In this document: positions 34,174-42,534 of the stretch, piece after piece
Layout of the letters: each line of letters opens with the position of its first letter
How positions within the stretch are numbered: the stretch's first letter is position 1
Source: Oceanobacillus jeddahensis
GTDB lineage: Bacteria > Bacillota > Bacilli > Bacillales > Amphibacillaceae
Length of the DNA: 64,000 nt
Direction: 5' to 3'
NCBI RefSeq assembly: GCF_000750635.1
Contig: NZ_CCDM010000002.1
Location: forward strand, 930,001-994,000
Made by a program: the position numbers and the translations under genes
Notes under the pieces: model-generated
Seen by the model: the letters and a program-made list of their open reading frames with translations, nothing else
The model's database searches: none
Told to the model about the DNA's origin: nothing

Positions 34174-36090
34174 CTATTTTCCTTTGTAATAATACCTTAT
34201 TTTTACAGAAACACCTCTTTTTTCGATTAAGTTTTGGTCTATTAATTCATTTAGAAGAGTATTGGTAGTAGTTCGTTTTAAATTAGTTAAATTTTCAATA
34301 TCAACTCGCCTAACTGGACCATTTTCTTTAATATAATTTAGAACCTGATCCATAAATTTTCTATAGTAGAATCTAGTGTTATTTTTTCTTTTAATTCTCT
34401 TTTCAAAAGGTTTATGAGCAAAATGATGCGTTAAACCATTTTTAAATATAATTGATGTTACCTTTTTTTCATGAATAATCACTTTTTCAATAATAGTGTT
34501 GAAAAAATCTAAAAGCATTTCTTCACCTACGTTATCAATCAGTCTTCTGTAATCTGTATCTCTGTTACGGTATATTTCTTGACTTAGCAAGAACTTTTTG
34601 GCTTTATTCATCCAAGCATTGTTAACATTACTTGGTATTGGTAATGATTCATATAGATTGTTAAGTTCTAAAGTAAGTTCTTCATGTTTTTCCATGAGCT
34701 TTCTTTTTTTAAATATATACTCTTTTTCACTTATAGCTTCTTCTCCAAATAAATATAGATTTTCTAGCCGTTCTAGTGCTGTTTTATATTTATCTAGTGA
34801 TTTTTTTAACTTATTTATTTCTAAGGAGCTTTCACCGTCAATATCTTCTGGTTTAAAATTATATATGCTTTTCTCAAAACCTGCTAAGATCATATCTTTT
34901 GTAATTTTTAAACCCTCTTTATCAACTCCAAGGACATCTACAAAAGGTTCTCCTCGTAATAAAAGAGACTCTATATCCCTTAAAGTATGATTAGGTGTTA
35001 CTTTATCCTGTAATCGGATAAGATTGGAAACGTAGTTTAACATAAAAGGAAGCAACGTAACATCACTAATGAAATTGCTACAACTATGTCCAGCTGCTCT
35101 GGATTCATTTGTCGAGCATGTATATCTTGAAGGTCTGTATCCATCTTTTCTTTCTCTATCTTTTGCTGAAAAAAGCAGTTTTCCACAGTTACCACAGAAT
35201 AATTTCTTTCCAAAAATATGAGTATGCATATTTTCACGTTGAACATGTAAGTTTCCTCTGAAATTTTGATTAAGAATTATATTAACTCGGAAATATTGCT
35301 CTTTATCAATTATGGCTGGATGATTATTTTCTTTAACAATCCATTCACTTTTATCCTTGTATCTAGATTTACTATTATTTTTCCTTACATTATAACGATA
35401 AGTGCCAATATAAAAAGGGTTTCTTAAAATATCTCTAACTGTTTTAGGAGTCCATTCACCACCTCTTTTAGTTTGAATATTTTCCTCGTTTAGTCTAATG
35501 GCAACTTTGATTGTTGAACGAAGTTTTTCATATAAATCATAAATATACTGTACAATCACTGCTTCATCTTTATCTATTACAGGAAATTTAACTTCATCAG
35601 ACCATACGTAACCAATTGGAACTGTTGCCCCATTCCAAAGGCCTTTCTCTGCTCTATCAAGCATTATGGTAAATACTCTTTCAGCAGTCATTTGTCTTTC
35701 TAATTCTGCAAAAACTAAAATGATTTTTAACATAGCTTCACCCATGGGGGTAGACGTATCAAATTGTTCACTTTTAGATACAAATGTGACTTGATAGTCT
35801 TTAATCTCCTCATACATTTCTGTAAAATCTTTTAAATTTCTAGAAATGCGATCAATTTTAAAAACAAGTATATGGGTAAACTCATTATTACGGATACGTG
35901 CCATCATCTGTTGGTATTTTGGTCTTTTAGTATTCTTTGCAGAGTACCCAGCATCTTCAAAAATTTCGTATTCGTCAATGTTAAGTGCATATTTCGTATA
36001 GTTTATTAACTCTTGGCGCTGAAAAGGTAGCGAGTCTTTATCAACTTGATGTACTGTGCTTACCCGAACATAAATGGCAACTTTACTCAT
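34174..36090 (-). CDS. Large serine recombinase (integrase)
   Basis: 638 residues from the ATG with AAAGTGG upstream (a GTG four codons earlier is possible). The N-terminal resolvase domain has AIYVRVSTVHQ with the catalytic Ser, EDAGYSAKNTKRPKYQQ and FKIDRISRN. The Recombinase domain follows (GYVW...YDLYEKLRSTIKVAIRLNEE, RDILRNPFYIGTY). A zinc ribbon with CGNCGK and later Cys residues and a coiled-coil arm (about 400-480) come next. The last 70 residues add a winged-helix-like tail (YIKENGPVRRVDIENLTNLK). It catalyses integration and, with a directionality factor, excision. It lies at the element boundary and is transcribed toward it, overlapping the mini-recombinase upstream. Confidence 0.95.
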   Translation of the reverse strand: MSKVAIYVRVSTVHQVDKDSLPFQRQELINYTKYALNIDEYEIFEDAGYSAKNTKRPKYQQMMARIRNNEFTHILVFKIDRISRNLKDFTEMYEEIKDYQVTFVSKSEQFDTSTPMGEAMLKIILVFAELERQMTAERVFTIMLDRAEKGLWNGATVPIGYVWSDEVKFPVIDKDEAVIVQYIYDLYEKLRSTIKVAIRLNEENIQTKRGGEWTPKTVRDILRNPFYIGTYRYNVRKNNSKSRYKDKSEWIVKENNHPAIIDKEQYFRVNIILNQNFRGNLHVQRENMHTHIFGKKLFCGNCGKLLFSAKDRERKDGYRPSRYTCSTNESRAAGHSCSNFISDVTLLPFMLNYVSNLIRLQDKVTPNHTLRDIESLLLRGEPFVDVLGVDKEGLKITKDMILAGFEKSIYNFKPEDIDGESSLEINKLKKSLDKYKTALERLENLYLFGEEAISEKEYIFKKRKLMEKHEELTLELNNLYESLPIPSNVNNAWMNKAKKFLLSQEIYRNRDTDYRRLIDNVGEEMLLDFFNTIIEKVIIHEKKVTSIIFKNGLTHHFAHKPFEKRIKRKNNTRFYYRKFMDQVLNYIKENGPVRRVDIENLTNLKRTTTNTLLNELIDQNLIEKRGVSVKIRYYYKGK

Positions 36091-36382
36091 AATAAAAACC
36101 ACTTTCTCTTAGAGAAATAATAGTAACCCCATAATTTTTAAGTTCTTGTCGAAACTCCATATAAACTTTTGAACTTCTTGAAATACGGTCTATGCTGCAA
36201 ACCAGCAAATGAGAGAATTCATATTTATGAATACTTTTAATCAATAGTTGTAACATAGGCTTGTACTTTAATGCTGTTGCAGTCGATGCATAGTTCATTA
36301 GCATTTGTCGTTGATGAAATAAAAAATCTTTATTGGGCTCATGAAGAGAACTTATCGAAGCATAAATCGCGATTTTTTTCAT
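36083..36382 (-). CDS. Mini serine-recombinase-like protein, degenerate resolvase domain only
   Basis: 99 residues from the ATG after GAGGTG. It resembles the first part of the large recombinase: KKIAIYASISSLHEPNKDFL, HQRQMLMNYASTATALKY, SHLLVCSIDRISRSSKVYME. The invariant Arg next to the catalytic Ser (YxRVS) is replaced (YASIS), and the GYSxKNTxRP segment is absent, so catalysis is unlikely. It ends eight bases inside the integrase gene, so translation is coupled. It could be a decayed duplicate, or a partner that forms a heterotetramer with the integrase or modulates its direction. Confidence 0.7.
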   Translation of the reverse strand: MKKIAIYASISSLHEPNKDFLFHQRQMLMNYASTATALKYKPMLQLLIKSIHKYEFSHLLVCSIDRISRSSKVYMEFRQELKNYGVTIISLRESGFYYE

Positions 36383-36391
36383 TTTTTGCAC

Positions 36392-36704
36392 CTCATTTTT
36401 TAAAATAGTCTTATTTCAGGAATAAAAGTTCTTAAAATAGGAATATATGTTCCTTTTTTGGGGTAAAAAAAATACCCCTAGGGCATGTAATAAGAATAAA
36501 TTATCGTAATATTAAGATATTTTGAATCAAGCCTCCCCTGAAACACAGTGAGGCTCGAATGAAAAGGTATAGTTTTTCATTTTATACATTCTTTGCTAAC
36601 ACAATGAGTAATTAGTTATTATGTCAATAATTAAATCATTTCATCTATGGTTATTATATTAGTCATCTAATTGAGATTTTCTCCATTAAATCACACCAAG
36701 TGAA
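36392..36704. promoter_or_regulatory. Recombinase promoter region with repressor-like operator motifs
   Basis: The gap upstream of the two recombinase genes holds GTTCTT-AAAAT-AGGAAT (about 36428-36445) and the palindrome GGAA-N6-TTCC at 36440-36453. Both resemble the GTTCCT/AGGAAC sites at the repressor switch. A GGGGTA...TACCCC hairpin (36460-36479) and AGCCTC...GAGGCT (36530-36555) complete it. No gene is present. Confidence 0.5.
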
Positions 36705-37094
36705 TCAGCCTCCTTTCTTTTTATTTTCCTGTTCTTCACGTTTCCGTTCTTCTCGTCTCATTAGGATAAATCTTTTAAAATCTTCCAATGCCTGTAGCTC
36801 TGCTTCCGTCCAATCCGCTGTCCAATCATTTGAATTATTATGAGTAATAATAGTTTCTGGTTCAAGTTTCTCTTTATCACTAATCCCAATTAAATAATTA
36901 GCAGATACATTGAAATAATCAGCGATTATTCGCACATACTCCAATTTTGGATCTGTTTTTCCATTTTCATATCTCGATATCATACTTTTACTGAATGTTG
37001 TATCGTATTTTTTATTTAGTTCCACAGTTAATTCTAAAACACTTAATTTCTTTTTTTTTCTTAAAATTCTTAAGCGATCGCCAAAGACACTCAT
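36705..37094 (-). CDS. XRE-family repressor (cI/ImmR-like)
   Basis: 129 residues from the ATG with AGAGGTG upstream. The HTH_3 domain is complete: FGDRLRILRKKKKLSVLELT, VELNKKYDTTFSKSMISRYE, NGKTDPKLEYVRIIADYFNV, SANYLIG. A Trp/Glu-rich helix and a basic tail (FILMRREERKREEQENKK) follow. There is no peptidase partner such as ImmA next to it. It is divergent from a Cro-like gene across an operator-bearing region and probably holds the element quiescent. Confidence 0.9.
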   Translation of the reverse strand: MSVFGDRLRILRKKKKLSVLELTVELNKKYDTTFSKSMISRYENGKTDPKLEYVRIIADYFNVSANYLIGISDKEKLEPETIITHNNSNDWTADWTEAELQALEDFKRFILMRREERKREEQENKKKGG

Positions 37095-37177
37095 AGATGC
37101 ACCTCTTTTTTGTCTCAATATTCCTCTTATAGTGACATTCTATATCATGAGTTCCTTAAAAGCAACAAAATTTAATA

Positions 37178-37256
37178 AAAAGTTCCTAAAAAGGAACTTT
37201 TGTTGTTGACAATGGGAAAAATGTGGTATATATTGAAAGTGTTCCTATAAAGGAAC
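37178..37256 (+). promoter_or_regulatory. Lysogeny-switch promoter with two operators
   Basis: Operator 1 is a perfect palindrome, arms AAAAGTTCCT and AGGAACTTTT with spacer AAAA (37178-37201). The promoter is TTGACA (37206-37211), 17 bases, TATATT (37229-37234). Operator 2, GTTCCT-ATAA-AGGAAC, is at 37241-37256. The sites bracket the promoter of the rightward genes. A further half site, GTTCCTT, is at 37151. Confidence 0.85.
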
Positions 37257-37271
37257 CTAGGAGGTGATAAT

Positions 37272-37514
37272 GTGAGCAAAAATAGAGAACCTTATTTTAA
37301 GGTTAAGGCATATTTGATTGAACAAAATATAAGTAGAAAAGATATAGCAAAAATACTTCATATAAGCCCTCAGACACTAAATAAACGATTGAATGGTTTT
37401 GGAGGAGATTTTAGATTAAGTGAAGTAACAACCTTGTATGAAGTATTTGGGATTCCTTATGCTCTTTTTTTTGAACCAATAGTTCCTATAAAGGAACCTG
37501 TGGAAATAAAATAA
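37272..37514 (+). CDS. Cro-like small HTH protein
   Basis: 80 residues, GTG start after TAGGAGGTG. The HTH reads FKVKAYLIEQNISRKDIAKI, LHISPQTLNKRLNGFGGDFR, followed by LSEVTTLYEVFGIPYALFFE. This is a minimal lambda-type repressor fold of the kind used as Cro or as an excision activator in ICEs. It is the first gene of the rightward transcript and sits behind the two operators. A third identical operator lies in its own last codons. Confidence 0.8.
   Translation: MSKNREPYFKVKAYLIEQNISRKDIAKILHISPQTLNKRLNGFGGDFRLSEVTTLYEVFGIPYALFFEPIVPIKEPVEIK
37482..37497 (+). promoter_or_regulatory. Intragenic repressor operator
   Basis: GTTCCT-ATAA-AGGAAC, identical over 16 bases to operator 2 at 37241-37256, inside the last codons of the Cro-like gene. 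It could allow looping or act as a roadblock. Confidence 0.75.
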
Positions 37515-37537
37515 ATTCCATTTCAGGAGTGATCGAT

Positions 37538-37708
37538 ATGACTCATCAAGAGAAGCAAGAAGTAAACCTGAAGAAAGCATTAGAAGCAATGGGGATTTAC
37601 ACCAGTGGTCAATTAGATCAAGCAATAAAAAATATTGGAGATCTGAATATTGGCTGTATGGTTTCAACTATTCCTCAAAAAGTAGAAAGCAAAGTTCTTT
37701 TTAAGTGA
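37538..37708 (+). CDS. Small protein of the early region, unknown
   Basis: 56 residues. ATG with CAGGAGTG eight bases upstream. The sequence begins MTHQEKQEVNLKKALEAMGI and continues with YTSGQLDQAIKNIGDLNIGC, a helix-turn-helix-like pair, then a short strand. It was probably retained as an early element gene after the Cro-like gene, 23 bases downstream. Not recognised. Confidence 0.55.
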   Translation: MTHQEKQEVNLKKALEAMGIYTSGQLDQAIKNIGDLNIGCMVSTIPQKVESKVLFK

Positions 37709-37918
37709 TCGATGAGAATTTTACCTGATTTCCAATTTCGAATAGATACATCTAACAATGAATGTCTAAAACAAAATAGCAATTATGAATACTAATCTAT
37801 TTATCTCCTAATTTTAAATTAGAACTTTGGGGTTTGATTGTTGGATGTATCGCTAAAAAATTTTGAAAAATCATGAAATTGACAAGTTCCAAAATTACAT
37901 GCTTAAGAGAGGTGAGTA

Positions 37919-38827
37919 ATGATGACTTTTTTTGCAGTACAAGTAAAGACAGGACATGAAATTAAAGCAAAAGAAATGATTTTACACGTTTTTAAAAAAA
38001 CAAATTGTCATGAAGCAAGTTTATTAAGAGCCGTTTATGCCCTTGAAAGCTATACAGAATATGTAAGTCATCGTGAAATAAACCCAGATATTGATTTCCC
38101 TAATCTTGATAAAAAAGATATTAGTGCCAGCTTATATTTAGATGGTTTAAAGGAAAGCTTAAGTAACTTGAAAAAACAATATGAAAAGCTAAAATCTTAT
38201 AAAGACTTTGAAAGCAAGAAAATGAAAAAGGAGCTCTATGAAAAAATCACTAAATTAGTTAATCACATTAATACTATCCGTAAGGATTCAAAAAAAATTA
38301 AAGCAGCACTGCCAGGATATATTTTGCTTGAATTAAAAGCAGATTTGCTTTATTTACCGAATACTCTATGGCAGTTAATTAAGTATTGCCCAGCTGTGAT
38401 TGCCATTCCAAGTAAATATAGTATTCCTAAAGAAGAAATGAATCAATTTTTTGAAATTACTATTGAGCCAGAGATTGAAATTGAATTTGAAGTAGTAAAA
38501 GATTACAAGGAAATTATCAAGAAGAAAAAAGAATTAGTTCATGCTGCTAATAAAACAGATGATAAAGAGAAAGAAAAAAGTTTCCTAAAAGAATTTGATA
38601 ATCTTGAGCAAGATATTGTTTCAGAAGTGAATAAATTAAAAGAATCCACAGTTATTGAAAAAATAAGGGCGTTTATTAAGAATAAAAAAGAAACGATTTC
38701 TTTGCCAGTTTCTCTATTCAAAAAAATTTACCCTCGGTCAGATAAGATGCCTTCACCTCCATTATCCAGTACATTCGTGGATCGACTAAAACTATTGATA
38801 TTTAGTAAGAAGGTGGCATTGGAATGA
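37919..38827 (+). CDS. NusG N-terminal-domain (NGN) protein with a helical insertion, no KOW
   Basis: 302 residues. The ends of an NGN fold are split: FFAVQVKTGHEIKAKEMIL at the start (about 4-25), and AALPGYILLELKADLLYLPN, TLWQLIKYCPAVIAIPS at 135-175. They correspond to the W/F-x-V...G-E-x-K strand and the PGYxxV, PGVxxF blocks of NusG. Between them sit about 80 residues of Lys/Glu coiled coil. The C-terminal half is another coil and a basic tail instead of a KOW domain. NusG paralogues such as LoaP and plasmid-borne forms suppress termination in long operons. The stop overlaps the helicase start (ATGA). It should be an early antitermination factor of the element. Confidence 0.65.
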   Translation: MMTFFAVQVKTGHEIKAKEMILHVFKKTNCHEASLLRAVYALESYTEYVSHREINPDIDFPNLDKKDISASLYLDGLKESLSNLKKQYEKLKSYKDFESKKMKKELYEKITKLVNHINTIRKDSKKIKAALPGYILLELKADLLYLPNTLWQLIKYCPAVIAIPSKYSIPKEEMNQFFEITIEPEIEIEFEVVKDYKEIIKKKKELVHAANKTDDKEKEKSFLKEFDNLEQDIVSEVNKLKESTVIEKIRAFIKNKKETISLPVSLFKKIYPRSDKMPSPPLSSTFVDRLKLLIFSKKVALE

Positions 38828-41031
38828 TAGAGATTGCGGGTAAGTTAGATAAAATCTTTTTTAAAAATGAAGATTTTATAATTGGTCTTTTATGTTCAAA
38901 GGAGGGACCAATTAAAATTATTGGCAATATATTTGGCGTAGATAAAGGTGAAGAATTAGTTGTAAAGGGTGTATGGGAAACACATCCTAAATTTGGAAAG
39001 CAGTTAAAAGTAGAATTTTGGGAAAGATCTCTTCCAAAAACCGAGGAACAAGTAATTACATTTTTGTCTTCTCCGATGATAAAAGGGTGTGGAAAAAAAG
39101 TTGCTAGGAGCATTTTAAAAGAACTGGGTGAAAATGCATTACAGATCATTACAAAACAAGGTTCATCATGTTTATCTAGTATCAGAGGTATTGGAAAAAA
39201 AAGAGCTTATATGATTGCGGCAAGTGTAAAATCTACATTTGAATTGCAAGACATAATGTCTCGATTATTAAAGTTCGGTGTTTCTGCCAATATGGTTATC
39301 AAAGCATATAAGATATACGGGTCAGAAACCGTCGAGATTCTTACAAAAAATCCATATATTTTGATTGAATTAAATCTTGTTAGCTTTCAAAAAGCGGATG
39401 AGATCGGAAGGGCTATGGGGATTCTACCAACGTCAAATTATCGTATGAAAGCATGTTTGCATTATGTACTCAAAAGGATATGTTTTGAAGCAGGACACAC
39501 CTATGTTTCTAAACAAAGGCTAATGCAAAAAACGTTGTTGGCATTAAACCATAATACAGCTGAAACAGATATTGTAACAGCCGATGATTTGGAAAATAGT
39601 ATTATGCAAGCTGAAGAAAATTATATTGTAAATGAAGAAGATAATATTTTCCCTAGTTATCTATATTATCATGAAGTCGAATTAGCTCGAAAGCTTTCCA
39701 AAATGTTAAAGTGGAAAGACTGCTGGGGTGGCGAAGCATTGCCTTTTTTAGAAAAAGCGATTGAAAAATATCAAAAAGAAAAACAAATTGTATTAGCTAA
39801 GAAACAGCGTGAGGCTATACGACAATTGTTTGAAAAACAAATTACTATATTAAACGGAGGACCTGGAACGGGAAAAACTACTGTTATTCGAGCGATAACA
39901 GATATTTATCAAGCAATGTATCCCAATCATAATATTAAATTGGCTGCACCGACTGGGAGAGCTAGCAGAAATCTTGCAAAAGTAACTGAACATGAAGCAT
40001 CTACTATTCATAGATTAATCAAGCTTTATGGAGACAAACCTCTGTACAATTATGAAAATCACTTGTCATGTAATTTATTAATAGTGGATGAGTTTTCAAT
40101 GGTAGACATAGCTTTAGCCAACTATCTTTTCCAGGCTGTTCCAAATGATACAAAGATATTAGTAGTGGGAGATGTTGATCAATTACCATCTGTATCTCCA
40201 GGTAATGTTCTTAACGAGTTAATTGCATCAGGCATCACTACTGTTACACTAACGGAAGTATTTAGACAAGCTATGGAAAGTCAAATTGTTAATAATGCAC
40301 ACCGTATTAATAAAGGGAAGTCACTTTTAATTGATCAAGAAAAGGATGATTTCTTTTTTTTAATTCAGGAATACCCAGAAAATATAGCAAAGTTAATTAT
40401 TAAATGTACGATGAGGTTTATTGAAAAAGGATATTCATTGTCTGAAATACTCGTACTATCTCCAATGAAAAAAGGTCAAGCTGGAACCATTGCTCTAAAC
40501 GAAATGTTAAGAACAATTTTGAATCCTGTAGATCCTAATAAGCAAGAATGGAAGGTTGGAAAAAAGCTTTACCGTGAAGGTGATAAAGTCATTCAAACTA
40601 GAACTGACTATGAGAAAGAGGTATATAACGGTGATTTAGGGATGATTGAAGTGATGACGAAAGAGAAAAATGAATATGGCGATTTCATAGATATTTTAAA
40701 AGTCAATTTTGGCGGTCAGCTAGTAACCTACAAAAAAGAGGAGTTAAAAGTACTTGATTTAGCTTATGCAATTACGATTCACAAATCTCAAGGAGGAGAA
40801 GCTCCGGTCGTTATTATACCCGTCACTACAAATCATCATGTCATGCTTGCGCGAAATCTGATTTATACAGGAATGACTAGAGCGAAAGAACGGTTGGTCT
40901 TTATTGGAACTCAGAAGGCTATGGATATAGCGATACAGAATAATAAGGTTATAAATAAAAATAGCAAACTTGCAACACGTATTATGAATTTTAAAGAGAA
41001 AGGTGGAAATCAATATGCCACAACTAATTAA
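38824..41031 (+). CDS. RecD2/TraA-like superfamily 1 helicase
   Basis: 735 residues. An N-terminal OB-like domain and helix-hairpin-helix motifs (LGENALQIITKQGSSCLSSI, RGIGKKRAYMIAA) precede the motor. Walker A GGPGTGKTT is at about residue 345, Walker B LLIVDEFSMVD follows, then VGDVDQLPSVSPG, LTEVFRQ, and the UvrD_C2-like end YAITIHKSQGGEAPVVIIP and ARNLIYTGMTRAKERL. It is the RecD2 (YrrC) type, a 5'-3' DNA helicase. In a conjugative element it probably assists replication or processing of transferred DNA. ATGA overlap couples it to the NGN gene. Confidence 0.9.
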   Translation: MIEIAGKLDKIFFKNEDFIIGLLCSKEGPIKIIGNIFGVDKGEELVVKGVWETHPKFGKQLKVEFWERSLPKTEEQVITFLSSPMIKGCGKKVARSILKELGENALQIITKQGSSCLSSIRGIGKKRAYMIAASVKSTFELQDIMSRLLKFGVSANMVIKAYKIYGSETVEILTKNPYILIELNLVSFQKADEIGRAMGILPTSNYRMKACLHYVLKRICFEAGHTYVSKQRLMQKTLLALNHNTAETDIVTADDLENSIMQAEENYIVNEEDNIFPSYLYYHEVELARKLSKMLKWKDCWGGEALPFLEKAIEKYQKEKQIVLAKKQREAIRQLFEKQITILNGGPGTGKTTVIRAITDIYQAMYPNHNIKLAAPTGRASRNLAKVTEHEASTIHRLIKLYGDKPLYNYENHLSCNLLIVDEFSMVDIALANYLFQAVPNDTKILVVGDVDQLPSVSPGNVLNELIASGITTVTLTEVFRQAMESQIVNNAHRINKGKSLLIDQEKDDFFFLIQEYPENIAKLIIKCTMRFIEKGYSLSEILVLSPMKKGQAGTIALNEMLRTILNPVDPNKQEWKVGKKLYREGDKVIQTRTDYEKEVYNGDLGMIEVMTKEKNEYGDFIDILKVNFGGQLVTYKKEELKVLDLAYAITIHKSQGGEAPVVIIPVTTNHHVMLARNLIYTGMTRAKERLVFIGTQKAMDIAIQNNKVINKNSKLATRIMNFKEKGGNQYATTN

Positions 41032-41266
41032 TGTTCAATTTGATTCCGATTGGGTTTCAAGACACATTTCAAATGAAATAGAGTCTAATGCTGGTCTAAA
41101 AGTTTTGTTATATGAATGGTTGGCCAAACAAAATCTTGATTTGAATCGATTAAAAGAAATTTATCATAATGCTTTGATTAATGGTCATATTGAGTGTAAA
41201 TTTTTAAGCTTCAGCAATTGGTTTTATAATTATGCTCTAGTAAAAGAGGAAGAAAGTTTTGGATGA
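41015..41266 (+). CDS. Small helical protein, unknown
   Basis: 83 residues from the ATG after AAAGGTGG (a reading that starts four codons earlier is less likely). It is mostly helical: FDSDWVSRHISNEIESNAGL, KVLLYEWLAKQNLDLNRLKE, and a Phe/Tyr-rich end. It overlaps the end of the helicase gene by 17 bases and its own end is overlapped by the next gene. No family recognised; it may be a small adaptor of the helicase or of the next protein. Confidence 0.55.
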   Translation: MPQLINVQFDSDWVSRHISNEIESNAGLKVLLYEWLAKQNLDLNRLKEIYHNALINGHIECKFLSFSNWFYNYALVKEEESFG

Positions 41267-41870
41267 ATCAATCAAGAAACAAAAATTTGATAACGATTTA
41301 TCAGATATAAATGAATTAGAGCGTAGAGCAAATGCGCACGGTTTCTCTTTGTATAAAATTAATCAGAAAAATAAAGCCGTGTTTACGCAAACCATCAACG
41401 AAAATTTGGAAATATTAATTAAGTCAAATCATCTTACCAATGCAGAATATACACTTCTATTTTTGCTAATGCCTTTTGTAGAGTTACATTCCAATGCAAT
41501 TGTTAATTCGGATGGACAATTTATGTCAGTATCGGAACTTGCTGCAACCTTAAAAAGGGAAAGAACAAGGTTGAGTAAAACGATCTCGCAATTATTGGAG
41601 AAAGGGATTCTTTTTGAATTTGTAAATGCTCAAGAACTAAAAAAGTATAAACGAAATATTAGTCAACGCCCCTTCTTTATAAATCCCGAAATTATATTCA
41701 GAGGTGACAGAAACAGAGTAAATGCAACATTAACGAGACTTGTGATGGAATTTGATGTACTTGAGTCACAAGGTATCAAGTTATCCTGGAAATTATATCT
41801 TAAATCTGCTGAAGAGTATGGGAAATTATATAAAAGAAATACCTATTTAAAAATGAGAAATAAAATGTGA
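41259..41870 (+). CDS. Winged-helix protein, plasmid RepL/replication-regulator-like
   Basis: 203 residues, TTG start. The centre shows a winged HTH: LTNAEYTLLFLLMPFVELHS, GQFMSVSELAATLKRERTRL, SKTISQLLEKGILFEF. It is followed by RPFFINPEIIFRGDRNRVNA, an arrangement seen in RepL-type and related plasmid initiators and in regulators of Firmicute plasmids. I cannot decide between an initiator and a transcription factor. The gene closes the early block; a terminator and three palindromes follow directly, which could be its binding sites. Confidence 0.55.
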   Translation: MDESIKKQKFDNDLSDINELERRANAHGFSLYKINQKNKAVFTQTINENLEILIKSNHLTNAEYTLLFLLMPFVELHSNAIVNSDGQFMSVSELAATLKRERTRLSKTISQLLEKGILFEFVNAQELKKYKRNISQRPFFINPEIIFRGDRNRVNATLTRLVMEFDVLESQGIKLSWKLYLKSAEEYGKLYKRNTYLKMRNKM

Positions 41871-41885
41871 CAGAATGTTAGCTTG

Positions 41886-41912
41886 AAACCCTTTGATGTA
41901 TAAGGGTTTTTA
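41886..41912 (+). terminator. Terminator of the early block
   Basis: Stem AAACCCTT / AAGGGTTT with a nine-base loop and T5. Confidence 0.7.
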
Positions 41913-41930
41913 ATTTGATTAAATATTATT

Positions 41931-42030
41931 TGTGGCTAAATAGCCACACCTGAAATTGATAAAAAAAGAATGGGAAAGTGGGTTTGGGGGTGTGGCTAAA
42001 TAGCCACATAGGTGTGGCAATATTGCCACA
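41931..42030. repeat. Three 18-bp palindromes, candidate centromere or origin
   Basis: TGTGGCTAAATAGCCACA at 41931-41948 and again at 41991-42008, and TGTGGCAATATTGCCACA at 42013-42030. Each has 8-bp or longer arms sharing TGTGGC/GCCACA. The last two are only four bases apart, and the spacing of the first two is 60 bases. They lie upstream of the ParM-like and RHH genes, where a parC-like centromere is expected, and immediately after a winged-helix gene. The remaining gap up to 42345 has no gene. Confidence 0.7.
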
Positions 42031-42208
42031 CTACAAATCCTTTTTAAAGAGCACTATACCAAGCTTTAATCGGAATTAGGATATGTAATCTCTTCTCACT
42101 CTCTATATATTAAAGCGTAAATTATTTTTCAGTTTTTATAAAAGATATCAATCATCTTTTCTTTGTTTCAGTATCTATACCTGATTATTAATTTATTGAT
42201 GAGAAAAC

Positions 42209-42264
42209 TTGGCTGGGAAGGATTTGAGATAAATATTGTAGTTTAAATCTTCGTATCCAGCCAA
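42209..42264. repeat. Imperfect inverted repeat
   Basis: TTGGCTGG (42209-42216) against CCAGCCAA (42257-42264), with inner partial pairing of GATTT and AAATC. It is not followed by a T-run, so a terminator is less likely than an attenuator, protein-binding site or nicking region. Confidence 0.4.
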
Positions 42265-42345
42265 CAATTGCTTTTTCAGGAATAGAGGGATAAATAACAA
42301 ATGAAGTATTCAGAATACAAAACAAGAATACGAAAGGAGTTAGTT

Positions 42346-42495
42346 ATGGAATTAATCAAGCTTTTAGAAATAAAAAGGAAAGAGATGATAAAGTTAGCTG
42401 AACAAAAAGGTTACGATGCTCCTGAAGTCATTAGATTATCACAGGAAATAGATAAAATAATCATTGCTATTCAAAAATCAAATAATGATGAATAG
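42346..42495 (+). CDS. Spo0E-like aspartyl-phosphate phosphatase
   Basis: 49 residues from the ATG after GAAAGGAG (longer reading from 42301 lacks a site). The two-helix hairpin is MELIKLLEIKRKEMIKLAEQ, then KGYDAPEVIRLSQEIDKIII. The SQE(L/I)D motif is the catalytic signature of the Spo0E family, which dephosphorylates Spo0A~P and delays sporulation. Its position between the palindromes and the segregation genes suggests that the element influences its host's developmental state. Confidence 0.8.
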   Translation: MELIKLLEIKRKEMIKLAEQKGYDAPEVIRLSQEIDKIIIAIQKSNNDE

Positions 42496-42534
42496 ATAAC
42501 CCCGATACAGCAAAAGGGAGAATTAATAAAGGAT

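Noticed and set aside
36083..36382. A programmed frameshift joining the mini-recombinase and the large recombinase
   Set aside because: Each protein has its own complete N-terminal resolvase start and ribosome site, so they are separate products.
41931..42030. CRISPR-like reading of the palindromes
   Set aside because: The repeats are perfect palindromes with irregular spacing and no equal-sized spacers; no cas genes are near.
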